DNA from: Anaerolineae bacterium
GTDB lineage: Bacteria; Chloroflexota; Anaerolineae; Anaerolineales; Villigracilaceae
Reading direction: 5' to 3'
Assembly (NCBI GenBank): GCA_022013685.1
Contig: JAKLPV010000047.1
Location: 42,043-106,042, forward strand
Length of the DNA: 64,000 nucleotides
In this document: positions 26,101 through 34,629 of the stretch, in pieces
Numbering within the stretch: position 1 is the stretch's first letter
How the letters are laid out: the number at the start of each line of letters is the position of its first letter
Notes under the pieces: generated by a model
The model's database searches: none
What the model was told of the DNA's origin: nothing
Seen by the model: only the letters and a program-made list of their open reading frames with translations
Translations under genes and position numbers: made by a program

Positions 26101-26595
26101 CGGGTCTTGCAGCCAGGAACGCAGGCATCCGGCGTCATTATTGCTGGCGCAGCCCAGAGCCTGCTGGAAATCTCCGCTGGCAACCGCGATCACGGTATTG
26201 AAGCTATCCGTCACCCAGTGGGTTTTATGATCGTAATAAAATTTGACTTCAGTCGGTTCTTTGACCGCCAGTGGAATATCGCCCCCGCCAGCGATGGCGT
26301 TCAGGCCGTAGTTCTCGCTCCAGGCGCCATTGATGGCCGCTTTGTAGCGCGCACCTTTCTGGTCCTGGTCGCTGCCCGGCGGAATCAGGAAAGTCCCTTG
26401 CCAAATATCGTCTTCGGCATCATAAACCAGGGCTGTGTTCTCGCAATCGGGCATCCAGTCACCCGAACAGCCCAGCTCAGACTGAATCGTTCCGGGGATA
26501 ACGACCTTTTCAGGGTTGGCAGAAGCTTGAGCCTGGGCTGCGCTAAACGGCAGTAACATAACCAGCAATAGCAAGAAATTCACGATCTTTTTCAT
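23104..26595 (-). CDS. Secreted, membrane-anchored pullulanase (GH13)
   Basis: Cleaves alpha-1,6 branches of pullulan or starch dextrins outside the cell. The 1163 residues begin with a signal peptide (KKIVNFLLLLVMLLPFSAAQ). Two immunoglobulin-like or X25-type repeats follow (SELGCSGDWMPDCE and QQALGCASNNDAGC), then an N-terminal pullulanase domain (VVLYELHVRDFSASDPG follows it). The GH13 core has MDVVYNHT, the nucleophile Asp in DGYRFDLMGHH, Glu in YVYGEGWDFGE, and SAHDNETLWD. A C-terminal helix with positive tail (LVYIFGAVVALLAGLAAWFF, then GVKRKKQ) anchors it. AAGGAGA precedes the ATG. Confidence 0.92.
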   Translation of the reverse strand: MKKIVNFLLLLVMLLPFSAAQAQASANPEKVVIPGTIQSELGCSGDWMPDCENTALVYDAEDDIWQGTFLIPPGSDQDQKGARYKAAINGAWSENYGLNAIAGGGDIPLAVKEPTEVKFYYDHKTHWVTDSFNTVIAVASGDFQQALGCASNNDAGCLRSWLQDPDGDGMFAFSTTRIPAGTYSVAVALYEDNAQIAVQAQEFTVADNAEVYFGYDAGKGNLIVSTEGAPRGNITKQQAHWVTRDTILWKVTASPRYTYKLHYSAEAGLVIAPGGILGGEEFGLTFINSGVSPEILARFPHLKGASALSLADADLARVPELLTGQVAVSAWDQNGKMVDATGLQIPGVLDGLYRYEGALGVSWENSQPVIRLWAPTAQKVSLIRFVDSSSDAAETIPMSYEKESGVWSVIGQADWKNQFYLFEVQVFVPSTGLIEKNLATDPYSFSLSTNGRRSQIVDLNDPALKPAGWDTLAKPALAAPEDIVLYELHVRDFSASDPGVPDELRGTFKAFTVSDSNGMKHLKRLAEAGLTHVHLLPAFDIASVNEDKSTWKNVDEAALAALPGDSDAQQAAVGAVIGEDGFNWGYDPHHYTAPEGSYSTNPDGATRVLEFREMVQSLNQAGLRVVMDVVYNHTNASGLGANSVLDKVVPGYYHRLNGDGNVERSTCCDNTASENYMMEKLMIDSVITWTTAYKVDGYRFDLMGHHMLSNMTDLRAALDGLTVADGGVDGKAVYVYGEGWDFGEVASNARGTNATQLNIGGTGIGVFNDRLRDAARGGGPFGALPEQGFLTGLLLAPNEYETRGQTSQQAKFNEYTDWIRIGLAGNLADYTVMNSNGYEVPGKLIGYNGSQAGYTKDPQENIVYVSAHDNETLWDVIQAKSPAAWTTPERVRMHNLGISLVMLSQGVPFFHAGDELLRSKSLDRNSYNSGDWFNKIDFTYQSNNWAVGLPPSGDNADKWDIIRPLLANPDLQVSPDDIQFSLANFETFLKIRKSSRLFRLQTADDVSAHMVFFGAGKEQTPGLIAYWLKNDGADSINDPFKHIVVVFNATIEAQAIALEDVKGQSFMLHPELQNGADEMVRNAVFENASGLFNVPPRTTAVFVVDNPDYQPPAPAVVVTDAPVTEPLPQPEPASNMLVYIFGAVVALLAGLAAWFFGVKRKKQ

Positions 26596-26634
26596 GCGAA
26601 CATCTCCTTAAGTGATGGCCTGTCATTATAACCA

Positions 26635-26666
26635 AACTCCCCGGCGCGTTTGCAAACCGGGGAGTT
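26635..26666 (-). terminator. Hairpin downstream of the nucleoside permease operon
   Basis: AACTCCCCGG and CCGGGGAGTT enclose a 12-nt loop, 20 bp after the stop of the last permease gene. On the minus strand the stem is followed by TTGGTTATAA, a weak T tract, so efficiency is unsure. Confidence 0.65.
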
Positions 26667-26686
26667 ATTTCAGAAAGTAAAATTAT

Positions 26687-27952
26687 CTATTTTTCGTACG
26701 GAACACCATCTGCCGCGGGCGGCGTGGAACGACCGATGACACCCGTCAGGACGATCATGGTAACGATATAAGGAGCCATCAGCAGGAAAGCCGAGGGGAT
26801 GGGCACACTCAAAATTTGCAGCTTGACTTGCAGCGAATCGGCAAAACCGAAAATCATCGAGGAGAAAAAGGCCCCCAACGGATTCCAGTTGCCGAAAATC
26901 ATCGCGGCCAGGCCAATAAAGCCCTTCCCGGCGGTCATGCCCTCGTCAAAACGCCCAACCGCACCAATCGTGAAATACGCGCCGCCCAACCCGGCGATCA
27001 TACCGCCGACAATGACGTTGACATAGCGCGTAAAATAGACGTTGATACCGAGCGTATCCGCAGCCTTGGGGTGTTCGCCGACAGCGCGCGTCCGCAACCC
27101 CCAGGGGGTATAGAACAAGACAACATGCATAACGATCACAACCACCATCATCAGGTAAACGACAATATTGTTTTCAAAAAGCGCCGGGCCGATGATGGGA
27201 ATCTGCGACAGAATTGGGATGGGGACGATCGGGAATGTCCCGGCATTGTTCAGGTTGGTGAGGGTCTTTTCCAGAAAACGCGACGAGATGAACGAAGTAA
27301 TACCGATGCCAAAGATGTTGATGGCTACGCCGCTGACAATCTGGTCAACCTTGAAGCGAATAACGAGAAAAGCATGGGCAGCGGCCAGTAATCCACCGGT
27401 CAGGATGGCAACCACCAGGCCGACATACAAGTTACCCGCCATACTGGCTGAAACGACAGCGGTCTGCGCGGCGATGAGCATAATGCCCTCAATGCCGATA
27501 TTGACCACCCCTGAACGTTCGCTAATCACTCCGCACAGGGCAGCCAGGGCAATCGGCGTCGCGCGCACGATCGAGCTGTTCAACATACCAACCATATTAA
27601 ATGAATTGCCTTGCGATGCCCAAATCAGGAAGGCAAAAACAAACGCAAATGCCAGCGCGCCGATCAACAAGCCAATGGAACGGATACCACGCGCCATCTG
27701 GTACGCGCCCAGGAAGGCGATCACCATTGCCAGCGCGTACACGGTCGCCTGCGCCGGAATGACCAGGTCGGGAATGATTATCGCCTGTGAAGATGACAGG
27801 TTCATGCCAAAGGTCGAATCCAAACCGGCCCGGGTGTTCAGCCCAAAGAGCAGGAAAATGAGCAAGCCGGTCACCAACAAGGCGATGCCATAGCCGATGC
27901 GAATACGGCGAAACGCGATCTCTTCCAGGTTTTTATTTTCAAAAGTTGTCAT
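26687..27952 (-). CDS. Nucleoside (BMP-family) ABC transporter permease 2
   Basis: Membrane subunit of a BMP-dependent nucleoside importer, NupQ/YufQ-like. Start at ATG 27952 (MTTFENKNLEEIAFRRIRIG) behind GAGGTG. About ten hydrophobic helices are visible. Family-like motifs are ATPIALAALCGVISERSGVV, NIGIEGIMLIAAQTAVVSAS and TRAVGEHPKAADTLGINVYF. It is the last gene of the operon: binding protein, ATPase, permease, permease. Confidence 0.92.
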   Translation of the reverse strand: MTTFENKNLEEIAFRRIRIGYGIALLVTGLLIFLLFGLNTRAGLDSTFGMNLSSSQAIIIPDLVIPAQATVYALAMVIAFLGAYQMARGIRSIGLLIGALAFAFVFAFLIWASQGNSFNMVGMLNSSIVRATPIALAALCGVISERSGVVNIGIEGIMLIAAQTAVVSASMAGNLYVGLVVAILTGGLLAAAHAFLVIRFKVDQIVSGVAINIFGIGITSFISSRFLEKTLTNLNNAGTFPIVPIPILSQIPIIGPALFENNIVVYLMMVVVIVMHVVLFYTPWGLRTRAVGEHPKAADTLGINVYFTRYVNVIVGGMIAGLGGAYFTIGAVGRFDEGMTAGKGFIGLAAMIFGNWNPLGAFFSSMIFGFADSLQVKLQILSVPIPSAFLLMAPYIVTMIVLTGVIGRSTPPAADGVPYEK

Positions 27953-27964
27953 CAAGGCACCTCG

Positions 27965-29215
27965 TTAACGACCCCAGCCGCGCGTCAACACAGTGGTTTC
28001 GGCGTCTATGTCTTTTTCCTTCAGACGGTAAATCCAACGGATAATTGCGGGCGCGGCCACGAAAATAATCACCAGACCCTGGATGACCGAAATAATATCG
28101 ATCGGGATACCTGCCATGGACTGCATACGGGTTGCACCGCTGCGCAGGAAGCCAAATAAAAGGGCGGCAAGCACCACGCCCAGCGGGTGACTCTTACCGA
28201 GCAAAGCCAGCGCAATCGAGTCGAACCCGTAACCAGCGGAGAAGCCCTGCCCGACCCAGCGATCGACGCCCAGCACCTGGGCCGAACCAGCCAGGCCAGC
28301 CAGACCGCCCGCCAGGGTCATCACCAGCACAATGTTACGGGTGATGCTCATTCCGGCATATTTTGCGCCATCAGGATTGTTGCCTACCGAGCGCAGTTCA
28401 AAGCCTATGGTGGTTTTGAAGAGCAACCAGTAAACCAGCCCCGCCATCGCCAGGGCTAGAAAGAAGCCCCAGTTGAAGCGCAGCGGATCTGCAAACAGGC
28501 GCGGCAGTTCAGCGGTATGCTCCACGTTGGGCGTCACCGGGCGGAAACCGGAGGCCTTCATCGGGCCGGTCAACAGCCAATCGCTCAAGCGAAAGGCAAT
28601 CCAGTTCATCATGATGGTATTGACAACCTCGTGCGCGCCGAATTTGGCCTTGAGATAACCAGGAATTGCACCCCAGGCCGCTCCTCCCGCCGCGCCGGCC
28701 AGCAGGGCCAACGGCAAGTGGATAAATGCGGGCAAACCCACAATACTGTAACCGACATAAGCCGAACACAACGCGCCGATGAAGAACTGCCCTTCCGCGC
28801 CGATGTTGAACAGGCCGCCACGAAAGCCAATTGCCACCGACAAACCGGTCAGAATGTAGGGTGTCGCTGTAACCAGGCTCTCAGTGATAGGATAGATCGC
28901 TCGCAACAGTTGGCGGGTTTCGCCGGTGGAGAAAAATACACTCAAACCTTCCACAAGGCGGTCAAAACTTCCAAATGAGCCAACAAAGAGTGCGCCATAA
29001 GCAGTGGCAACACTTTGCCAGGTCTGCGCCAGCGCATTGAGCGGATCACTAAAAAAATTACCGTAAGCAGCGATCACACTCGCATCGCTGACGATGATAA
29101 CAATCGCGCCAATCAGCAGGCCGGTAAAGACCGCCAGGGCGGGAATCAGGGCAACCTCGCGCACCTTGGCGAGCCAGCCTCGTTTTTTTTCCGGGGATGG
29201 TTGTTTTTCAGTCAC
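27965..29215 (-). CDS. Nucleoside (BMP-family) ABC transporter permease 1
   Basis: NupP/YufP-like membrane subunit, 416 residues. A GTG start at 29215 lies 5 nt after AGGAGG. Family motifs: TPYILTGLSVAIGFRGGLFN, NIGAEGQFFIGALCSAYVGY, and GAIPGYLKAKFGAHEVVNTI. The N-terminal 20 residues are polar and cytoplasmic. It is 12 bp upstream of the second permease and 9 bp downstream of the ATPase gene. Confidence 0.92.
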   Translation of the reverse strand: MTEKQPSPEKKRGWLAKVREVALIPALAVFTGLLIGAIVIIVSDASVIAAYGNFFSDPLNALAQTWQSVATAYGALFVGSFGSFDRLVEGLSVFFSTGETRQLLRAIYPITESLVTATPYILTGLSVAIGFRGGLFNIGAEGQFFIGALCSAYVGYSIVGLPAFIHLPLALLAGAAGGAAWGAIPGYLKAKFGAHEVVNTIMMNWIAFRLSDWLLTGPMKASGFRPVTPNVEHTAELPRLFADPLRFNWGFFLALAMAGLVYWLLFKTTIGFELRSVGNNPDGAKYAGMSITRNIVLVMTLAGGLAGLAGSAQVLGVDRWVGQGFSAGYGFDSIALALLGKSHPLGVVLAALLFGFLRSGATRMQSMAGIPIDIISVIQGLVIIFVAAPAIIRWIYRLKEKDIDAETTVLTRGWGR

Positions 29216-29224
29216 ACAAGCCTC

Positions 29225-30790
29225 CTAAAAGACGCGTTCCACTATTTTTTGACCCGCTTCGGATTTGCTGGCCGCATCTGACGGTTTCATGCCCGCCATC
29301 AACAGTCCCAGGTATTGCTTGTTCACCGTATCGGCGTCCAGAATATCCACGATCTGGCCTTTATACATGACGGCAATGCGGTCGGAAAGGGCCAGGATTT
29401 CATCCAACTCCGAGGAAACCAGCAAAACGCCCACGCCGTCATCGCGTTTTTCGATGATACGGCTGTGAATATATTCGATCGAGCCGACATCCAGGCCGCG
29501 TGTGGGCTGCGAACAAATCAGCAACTTAATCGGACGGGAAAATTCACGCGCCACAATCACCTTCTGCTGGTTGCCGCCCGAAAGGGTCGAGACAGCCGCC
29601 CGAATACTGGGTGTGCGCACATCAAACTGGGCAGTTAGCCTGGCTGCGGTATCCATGATGATCTTTTCCTGCAAAACCACACCCTTCGAGAAAGGCGGCT
29701 GGTAATACGTGCAGAGCATCATATTGTCATAGATCGGGAAGGAAAGTATAAGACCGTGCCGCTGGCGGTCTTCCGGCACATGCGCCACTCCTTTTTCGAG
29801 GATCTGGCGCGGGGTAGCGTGGGCGAGAGATTCGCCGTCGAGCAAAACTTCGCCCGTTTCCACCGGCAAAAGCCCGGTCAAGGCATAGACCAGTTCGGTC
29901 TGCCCGTTACCCTGCACACCGGCAACGCCCAGCACCTCGCCGGCGCGCACATCAAAACTGATGCCGTTGACAACCAGGTGTTCGCGCTCGTCCTGGACGT
30001 AGAGATCTTTTACTTCAAGGACCACATCTTTAGGTTGGGCCTTTTTCTTTTCCACCACCAGCGAGACATCACGCCCAACCATGAGCGAGGCCAATTTTTC
30101 AGGGGTCGACTCGCTGGGAATGGCCGCTCCAACCATCTTGCCGCCACGCAAGACGACAATCCGGTCTGCCATGGCAAGCACTTCTTTTAATTTATGAGTA
30201 ATAAAAATGATGGATTTTCCGCTATCGATCAGGGCGCGCAATATCTTGAACAAACCGTCCACTTCCTGCGGAGTCAGTACAGCGGTAGGCTCATCCAGAA
30301 TCAGGATGTTGGCGTTACGATACAGCACCTTGATAATTTCCACCCGTTGCTGTGTGCCTACAGGCAAGTCTTTGATGTAGGCATTGGGGTCAACTTCCAG
30401 GCCGTATTGCTCTGAGATTTCTCGAATACGCCGGGCAACCTGCTTTTTATCGAGGAATATGCCATTCTTTGTGGGTTCCACGCCGAGCATAACATTTTCG
30501 GTGACGGTCATCACCGGGACAAGCATGAAGTGCTGGTGTACCATGCCGATGCCATTTGCAATGGCATCGCTGGGGCCTTTGATTGCCACTTCTTCATCAC
30601 GCACCAAGATCGTGCCTTCGTCGGGCTGGTATAGTCCATATAAAATGTTCATCAGGGTGGTTTTGCCCGCGCCGTTTTCGCCAAGCAGGGCCAGAATTTC
30701 CCCCTGATTTAGTGAAATGTCAACATGATCATTAGCCAGTACGCCGGGGAAGCGCTTGGTAATGCCGCGCAACTCCAAAACAGTGGTCAT
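29225..30790 (-). CDS. Nucleoside ABC transporter ATP-binding protein (two ATPase domains)
   Basis: Energises the BMP-type importer; NupO/YufO-like, 521 residues with two ABC domains in one chain. The first has Walker A ALLGENGAGKTTLMNIL, signature LPVGTQQRVEIIK and Walker B ILILDEPTAVLTPQEVD. The second has a modified Walker A (GVAGVQGNGQTELVYALTG, lacking GKT), signature STLSGGNQQKVIVAREF and Walker B LLICSQPTRGLDVGSIEYI. A degenerate second site is normal for this sugar/nucleoside importer class. Confidence 0.95.
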   Translation of the reverse strand: MTTVLELRGITKRFPGVLANDHVDISLNQGEILALLGENGAGKTTLMNILYGLYQPDEGTILVRDEEVAIKGPSDAIANGIGMVHQHFMLVPVMTVTENVMLGVEPTKNGIFLDKKQVARRIREISEQYGLEVDPNAYIKDLPVGTQQRVEIIKVLYRNANILILDEPTAVLTPQEVDGLFKILRALIDSGKSIIFITHKLKEVLAMADRIVVLRGGKMVGAAIPSESTPEKLASLMVGRDVSLVVEKKKAQPKDVVLEVKDLYVQDEREHLVVNGISFDVRAGEVLGVAGVQGNGQTELVYALTGLLPVETGEVLLDGESLAHATPRQILEKGVAHVPEDRQRHGLILSFPIYDNMMLCTYYQPPFSKGVVLQEKIIMDTAARLTAQFDVRTPSIRAAVSTLSGGNQQKVIVAREFSRPIKLLICSQPTRGLDVGSIEYIHSRIIEKRDDGVGVLLVSSELDEILALSDRIAVMYKGQIVDILDADTVNKQYLGLLMAGMKPSDAASKSEAGQKIVERVF

Positions 30791-30928
30791 AAGGCCCGCT
30801 CCTTCGTCTGTGGATGAGATAGCCAGACTATTTTAACCGAATATTGTTACCCAATGGGATGAACCGTGGCCCATCCGTTTGTTTCCTGCGCTTGTTTCAA
30901 CCCTGCAATGCCGCAACCGGAAAAAAAA

Positions 30929-30952
30929 GGTCGGGGACTTTCATCCCCGACC
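30929..30952 (-). terminator. Intrinsic terminator of the BMP lipoprotein gene
   Basis: On the minus strand GGTCGGGGA/TCCCCGACC with a 6-nt loop is followed by eight T. It separates the abundant binding protein from the ATPase and permease genes, so read-through would set their lower expression (inference). Confidence 0.9.
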
Positions 30953-30974
30953 CTTGACGTACAGAATAGATTTT

Positions 30975-32063
30975 TTACTGGGCCAGAACGCCATCAACGG
31001 TCAGCGAGCCATCGATCAGCGACTTCTTGATGGTTTCGAGTTCGGCTTTCATTTCAGCCGAAACCTGGGCATCCAGATCGTGGAAGGGGGCGATATCCAC
31101 GCCGCCATCGGCGATGGTATAGGTCACGTTGCCGCCACTGAAGGTGCCTGCCTGCGCATCTTTGATGGTGTCAAAGACAGCCACGTTGATCTTCTTCAAA
31201 ACGCTGGTCAGCAGAACTTCTTTGTACTCAGGAGCGGTGTCGAACCAGTCCGCATCCACGCCGATGATCAGGCAGGAACCGGTCTCTTTGCAGTAGGCAG
31301 CGGAGCCAAGGCCAACGGGGCCGGCCACGGGCAGGATGATGTCGGCGCCTTCCTGGACGAAGTTGGTCGCAAAGTTGCGGCCATCATCGGTGGATTCAAA
31401 GTTGCCGGTGAACGCGCCGTCATTGCCAGCGGTGCTCCAGCCCAAGACTTCCACGGTGGTGCCTTTTTGCTGATTGTAGTACTTCACACCAGCTTCGAAG
31501 CCCTTCATGAAGATGGTCACGGTCGGGATCGGGATGCCGCCATAGGTGGCAACTTTACCGGTCTTGGTCATGCCAGCGGCCAGGTAACCGGCCAGGAAAG
31601 CGGCCTGGTCAGTCTGGAAGCCCAAACCACGCACATTCGCCATTTCAACATCAGAACCGCAGTCCTTGCCAACAACAGCGCCTTCCCAGCAGTCAGGATA
31701 ACCATAGTCCACGATGGCAAAATTGACATCGGGATTGGCTTTGGCAGTTGCGGCGGTATCAACACCGAGCAAGAAACCCACGGTGACGATCAAGTCGGCA
31801 TCTTCATCGAGGTACTGCTGAATGTTCTTGGCATAATCAGACTGACCTTGCGATTCAAGATACTTGCCTTCGATGCCAAGTTCATTGACCGCTTGTTCGA
31901 TACCAGCATAGGCGCTGGCATTGAAAGATTTGTCATCGATACCACCCAGGTCAGTCACCTGACCGACTTTGAATTTGGTCTCCTGCTGGGCAGCAGGTGC
32001 GCAAGCGGCGAGCAGAACAGATAACACCATCAGCGCAATCAAAATATGGGATACAAGTTTCAT
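30975..32063 (-). CDS. BMP-family nucleoside-binding lipoprotein
   Basis: Substrate-binding protein of the importer, 362 residues. N-terminus MKLVSHILIALMVLSVLLAA with lipobox LLAAC. The BMP/Med fold is shown by KVGQVTDLGGIDDKSFNASA, YAKNIQQYLDEDADLIVTVG, NVRGLGFQTDQAAFLAGYLA, and VATYGGIPIPTVTIFMKGFE. GGAGGAG precedes the ATG and a good promoter lies 66 bp upstream. It is the first gene of the transporter operon. Confidence 0.95.
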   Translation of the reverse strand: MKLVSHILIALMVLSVLLAACAPAAQQETKFKVGQVTDLGGIDDKSFNASAYAGIEQAVNELGIEGKYLESQGQSDYAKNIQQYLDEDADLIVTVGFLLGVDTAATAKANPDVNFAIVDYGYPDCWEGAVVGKDCGSDVEMANVRGLGFQTDQAAFLAGYLAAGMTKTGKVATYGGIPIPTVTIFMKGFEAGVKYYNQQKGTTVEVLGWSTAGNDGAFTGNFESTDDGRNFATNFVQEGADIILPVAGPVGLGSAAYCKETGSCLIIGVDADWFDTAPEYKEVLLTSVLKKINVAVFDTIKDAQAGTFSGGNVTYTIADGGVDIAPFHDLDAQVSAEMKAELETIKKSLIDGSLTVDGVLAQ

Positions 32064-32128
32064 TGTTTCTCCTCCAAGAGAAAAAAGGGATTGAAAATGC
32101 GGGCTTTAATAAAACACCCACTATGGTT

Positions 32129-32157
32129 AGTATATAACCAATTCAACCATTCATCAA
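32129..32157 (-). promoter_or_regulatory. Sigma-A promoter of the BMP transporter operon
   Basis: On the minus strand TTGATG (32157-32152), a 17-nt spacer, then TATACT (32134-32129). The ATG is about 65 nt downstream, with a clear Shine-Dalgarno. Confidence 0.7.
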
Positions 32158-32219
32158 GTCATACACTGTCACGACACTTGTCACAAAAGCATTGCAAACA
32201 ATCCCGCCAGCCACATGCG

Positions 32220-33284
32220 CTATTCGTCGCCATCTTCTTCATTGCCGGTATCATCCTCTTCAGGCTCATCATCCTGACTATCAACATCTTCGTTATCACC
32301 TTCTTCGAAAGCACCATCTTCTGTCAAATCAGCATCGTCAAGAGGTAGTCGCTCCGGCGAAGCCAAAACTTCAGGCGCAGGTGTGTTGCCCCAAATCACC
32401 TGATATGTCGCCTCATAAGTTGGCTGGCTTACCTTGCCGGCATACACAATTTCTTTCAGGATGGATAAATCGAAGACAATGCTGGCGATCAGCCGGTTCT
32501 GCATGGACGGGAATCGCCGCGCGAAATCCACTTCCACGCCGATCACACGACCCCGGGCCTGCTCCAGCGCCGAGATGCCGGTGCTGCCCCCATAGGCGAA
32601 CAGGACATCCGCCCCGAGATCTTCCAAAAATTCGGCTTGCCTTGCGCCCCACTCCGGGTCGCCAAGCGAAGCTTCAAAGCTGCCGTATTCGTACGAGATA
32701 ATGTGTACATCCACCCCCTGCGCCCCAGACTCGAACCCGCGCGCATAGGCCCCTACTGACGGGATCTCAAAATTGGCAAAAACACCGCCAACAATGCGCA
32801 TCTCGCTGAAATGAGCCGCCAGCGCGCCTGCCCAAAACCCGGCCTGCTCTTCAGGAAAAATCACCCCGGCCAGGTTGGGCGGGGAATCTTTCTCATCAGG
32901 CGCTTGCCCGAGCATGACAAAAGATACATCCGGGTATTTTTCGGCCATCGTGCGCGTCGTTTCGACAAGGCCATAGCCGCTTGTGAAGACCAGGTCATAG
33001 CCTTGATCACCAAAATAGGCCACATTTTTATCGTAGTCGCGCATATCGATGCTTTCGATAACGTCAACAACAATATCGTCCTGGCGCAATTGCTCTAAAA
33101 CCTGCCAGGCCTGCTCATTCAGGCCGTAATCCTGCAACCCATTGGTGTCTGTCACCAGCCCAACACAAATGACATCTGGAGAACGACATTCCGGCGGGAC
33201 TGGCAAACATCCCGCCGGAGCGACAAGAAGGAACATGGTCAACAGCGGGCTGAGCGCCCGCAAGAAACGCGCTGACGGGGTCAT
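32220..33284 (-). CDS. Orphan BMP-like lipoprotein with acidic C-terminal tail
   Basis: A 354-residue lipoprotein (signal LLTMFLLVAPAGC). It has the BMP-type fold seen in VICVGLVTDTNGLQDYGLNE, YDLVFTSGYGLVETTRTMAE, and EEQAGFWAGALAAHFSEMRI, then FANFEIPSVGAYARGFESGA. The last about 30 residues are almost all Asp, Glu, Asn and Gln. Its ATG overlaps the stop of an MFS carrier gene by 4 bp, so it is translationally coupled to that carrier rather than to the nearby ABC system. The ligand is unknown. Confidence 0.82.
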   Translation of the reverse strand: MTPSARFLRALSPLLTMFLLVAPAGCLPVPPECRSPDVICVGLVTDTNGLQDYGLNEQAWQVLEQLRQDDIVVDVIESIDMRDYDKNVAYFGDQGYDLVFTSGYGLVETTRTMAEKYPDVSFVMLGQAPDEKDSPPNLAGVIFPEEQAGFWAGALAAHFSEMRIVGGVFANFEIPSVGAYARGFESGAQGVDVHIISYEYGSFEASLGDPEWGARQAEFLEDLGADVLFAYGGSTGISALEQARGRVIGVEVDFARRFPSMQNRLIASIVFDLSILKEIVYAGKVSQPTYEATYQVIWGNTPAPEVLASPERLPLDDADLTEDGAFEEGDNEDVDSQDDEPEEDDTGNEEDGDE

Positions 33285-34528
33285 GCCACAGCCTGGGCCT
33301 CACCGCGCCGAACACCCCACATCAGTATCAGGGCCATCAGCATAAAGAACGGCGCAACCAGCATGATCGTGCTATAGTCGCGTCCGCTTAGCTGCACAAT
33401 CCAACCGTTGATGTTTGGTCCGGCAATGGCCGCCAGGGTCGAAAAGAGATAATACAGGCCGGTATACGTGCCCGTGCGGGCATTTTCAACCATGTCGACC
33501 ACCATCGGCAGGGAATTAATGTTGATCAGCGCCCAGGCAAAACCCGAACCCATCAGGAACAGGCTGATAACCCGGATCGTGCCCAAAGCAGGCAGGTTGG
33601 TAAGCGGGGTGGCAAGTGTCGCGGCGGGCAATGTGTAAATTATGGAAATCATCGCTCCAAGCACGATCAACCCGATCGAGATGGTGATTCTCCGCCCAAG
33701 CTTTGCGCCAATAAAACCCGCACCTAAAGCAGAAAGAACAAAAAGGGTTGAGAGATGTCCAAGCAGAGTTGAGGCATCCTTGCCGGTGAGGTTGAGATGA
33801 TTAACTGTGTAAAGACTAAAAAAGGCTTCAATGGCGTTGTAGCCCACAAACCAGGCAAAAATAGCCAGGAAAAGGCGCAGGGCGCTTTTGTCTTTGTCTT
33901 GGATCACTTCTTTCAGACTGGCGAGCATATTGGGCCTGACCCCAGTCTCTTCATATTCTTTCGGTTCTTTAATAAAAATAAAGACGAGCAAAGCCGCAAT
34001 GATAACCAATCCGGAGCCCATCCAAAATGGATAAGCGGAATTCATTTCATAGAGTGTACCGCCAACCAGGAAGGCAATAATGGCGCCGATACCGCCCATG
34101 AAGTTGATAATGCCATTGGCCTGCGAGCGAAACCTGGATGGGGTGATATCCGGCATCAATGCCACAACAGGTGTGCGCCAGAAAGCCATGCTCAACAGCA
34201 GGGTCGTTGTACAGGCCACAAAGAGCGGCAGGGCCTGGACGACCGGGATAAGGCCAAAGACCACCGCCCCAACCGGCGCACCAATCAGGATAAACGGAAT
34301 GCGCCGCCCCAGCGGGGTGCGCAGGCGGTCTGACCAGGCCCCAACCGGCGGCTGAATGAGCAAAGCCGCGATGTTGTCGAGCGTCATAAAAAAACCGATC
34401 CAAACCGGCGACAAGCCATAACGCGACTCGAGGAAAAGCGGCACAAAGGCGTTATATACGCTCCAAATGACGCTGACCCCGAAAAACCCGAAGCCAAGCA
34501 GGAAAATCTTGCCGTAATTGAATTTCAT
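33281..34528 (-). CDS. MFS transporter, SLC45/sugar-cation symporter-like
   Basis: A 415-residue carrier with about 12 membrane helices. Start at ATG 34528 (MKFNYGKIFLLGFGFFGVSV) behind AGGAGA; the longer frame to 34645 reads through repeat DNA and is rejected. Motifs AALLIQPPVGAWSDRLRTPL and GRRIPFILIGAPVGAVVFGL follow the GPH/SLC45 pattern. It probably imports a saccharide with a cation. Coupled to the BMP-like gene through a 4-bp overlap. Confidence 0.87.
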   Translation of the reverse strand: MKFNYGKIFLLGFGFFGVSVIWSVYNAFVPLFLESRYGLSPVWIGFFMTLDNIAALLIQPPVGAWSDRLRTPLGRRIPFILIGAPVGAVVFGLIPVVQALPLFVACTTTLLLSMAFWRTPVVALMPDITPSRFRSQANGIINFMGGIGAIIAFLVGGTLYEMNSAYPFWMGSGLVIIAALLVFIFIKEPKEYEETGVRPNMLASLKEVIQDKDKSALRLFLAIFAWFVGYNAIEAFFSLYTVNHLNLTGKDASTLLGHLSTLFVLSALGAGFIGAKLGRRITISIGLIVLGAMISIIYTLPAATLATPLTNLPALGTIRVISLFLMGSGFAWALININSLPMVVDMVENARTGTYTGLYYLFSTLAAIAGPNINGWIVQLSGRDYSTIMLVAPFFMLMALILMWGVRRGEAQAVA

Positions 34529-34571
34529 GAAGGTCTCCTGTAATCCGTGGAAATAGGCTTGAAAAATAAGA

Positions 34572-34629
34572 AAAGACGAAAGACAAAGGATGAAGGATAA
34601 AAGGCTGCTATTCTGAGTCTTTCGTCTTT
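34572..34629. repeat. 13-bp inverted repeat overlapping the trmD 3' end
   Basis: AAAGACGAAAGAC (34572-34584) and its exact complement (34617-34629), 32 nt apart. The right arm lies inside the last codons of trmD. Like the repeat at queA, it sits between two minus-strand genes and lacks a terminator T tract. Confidence 0.65.
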
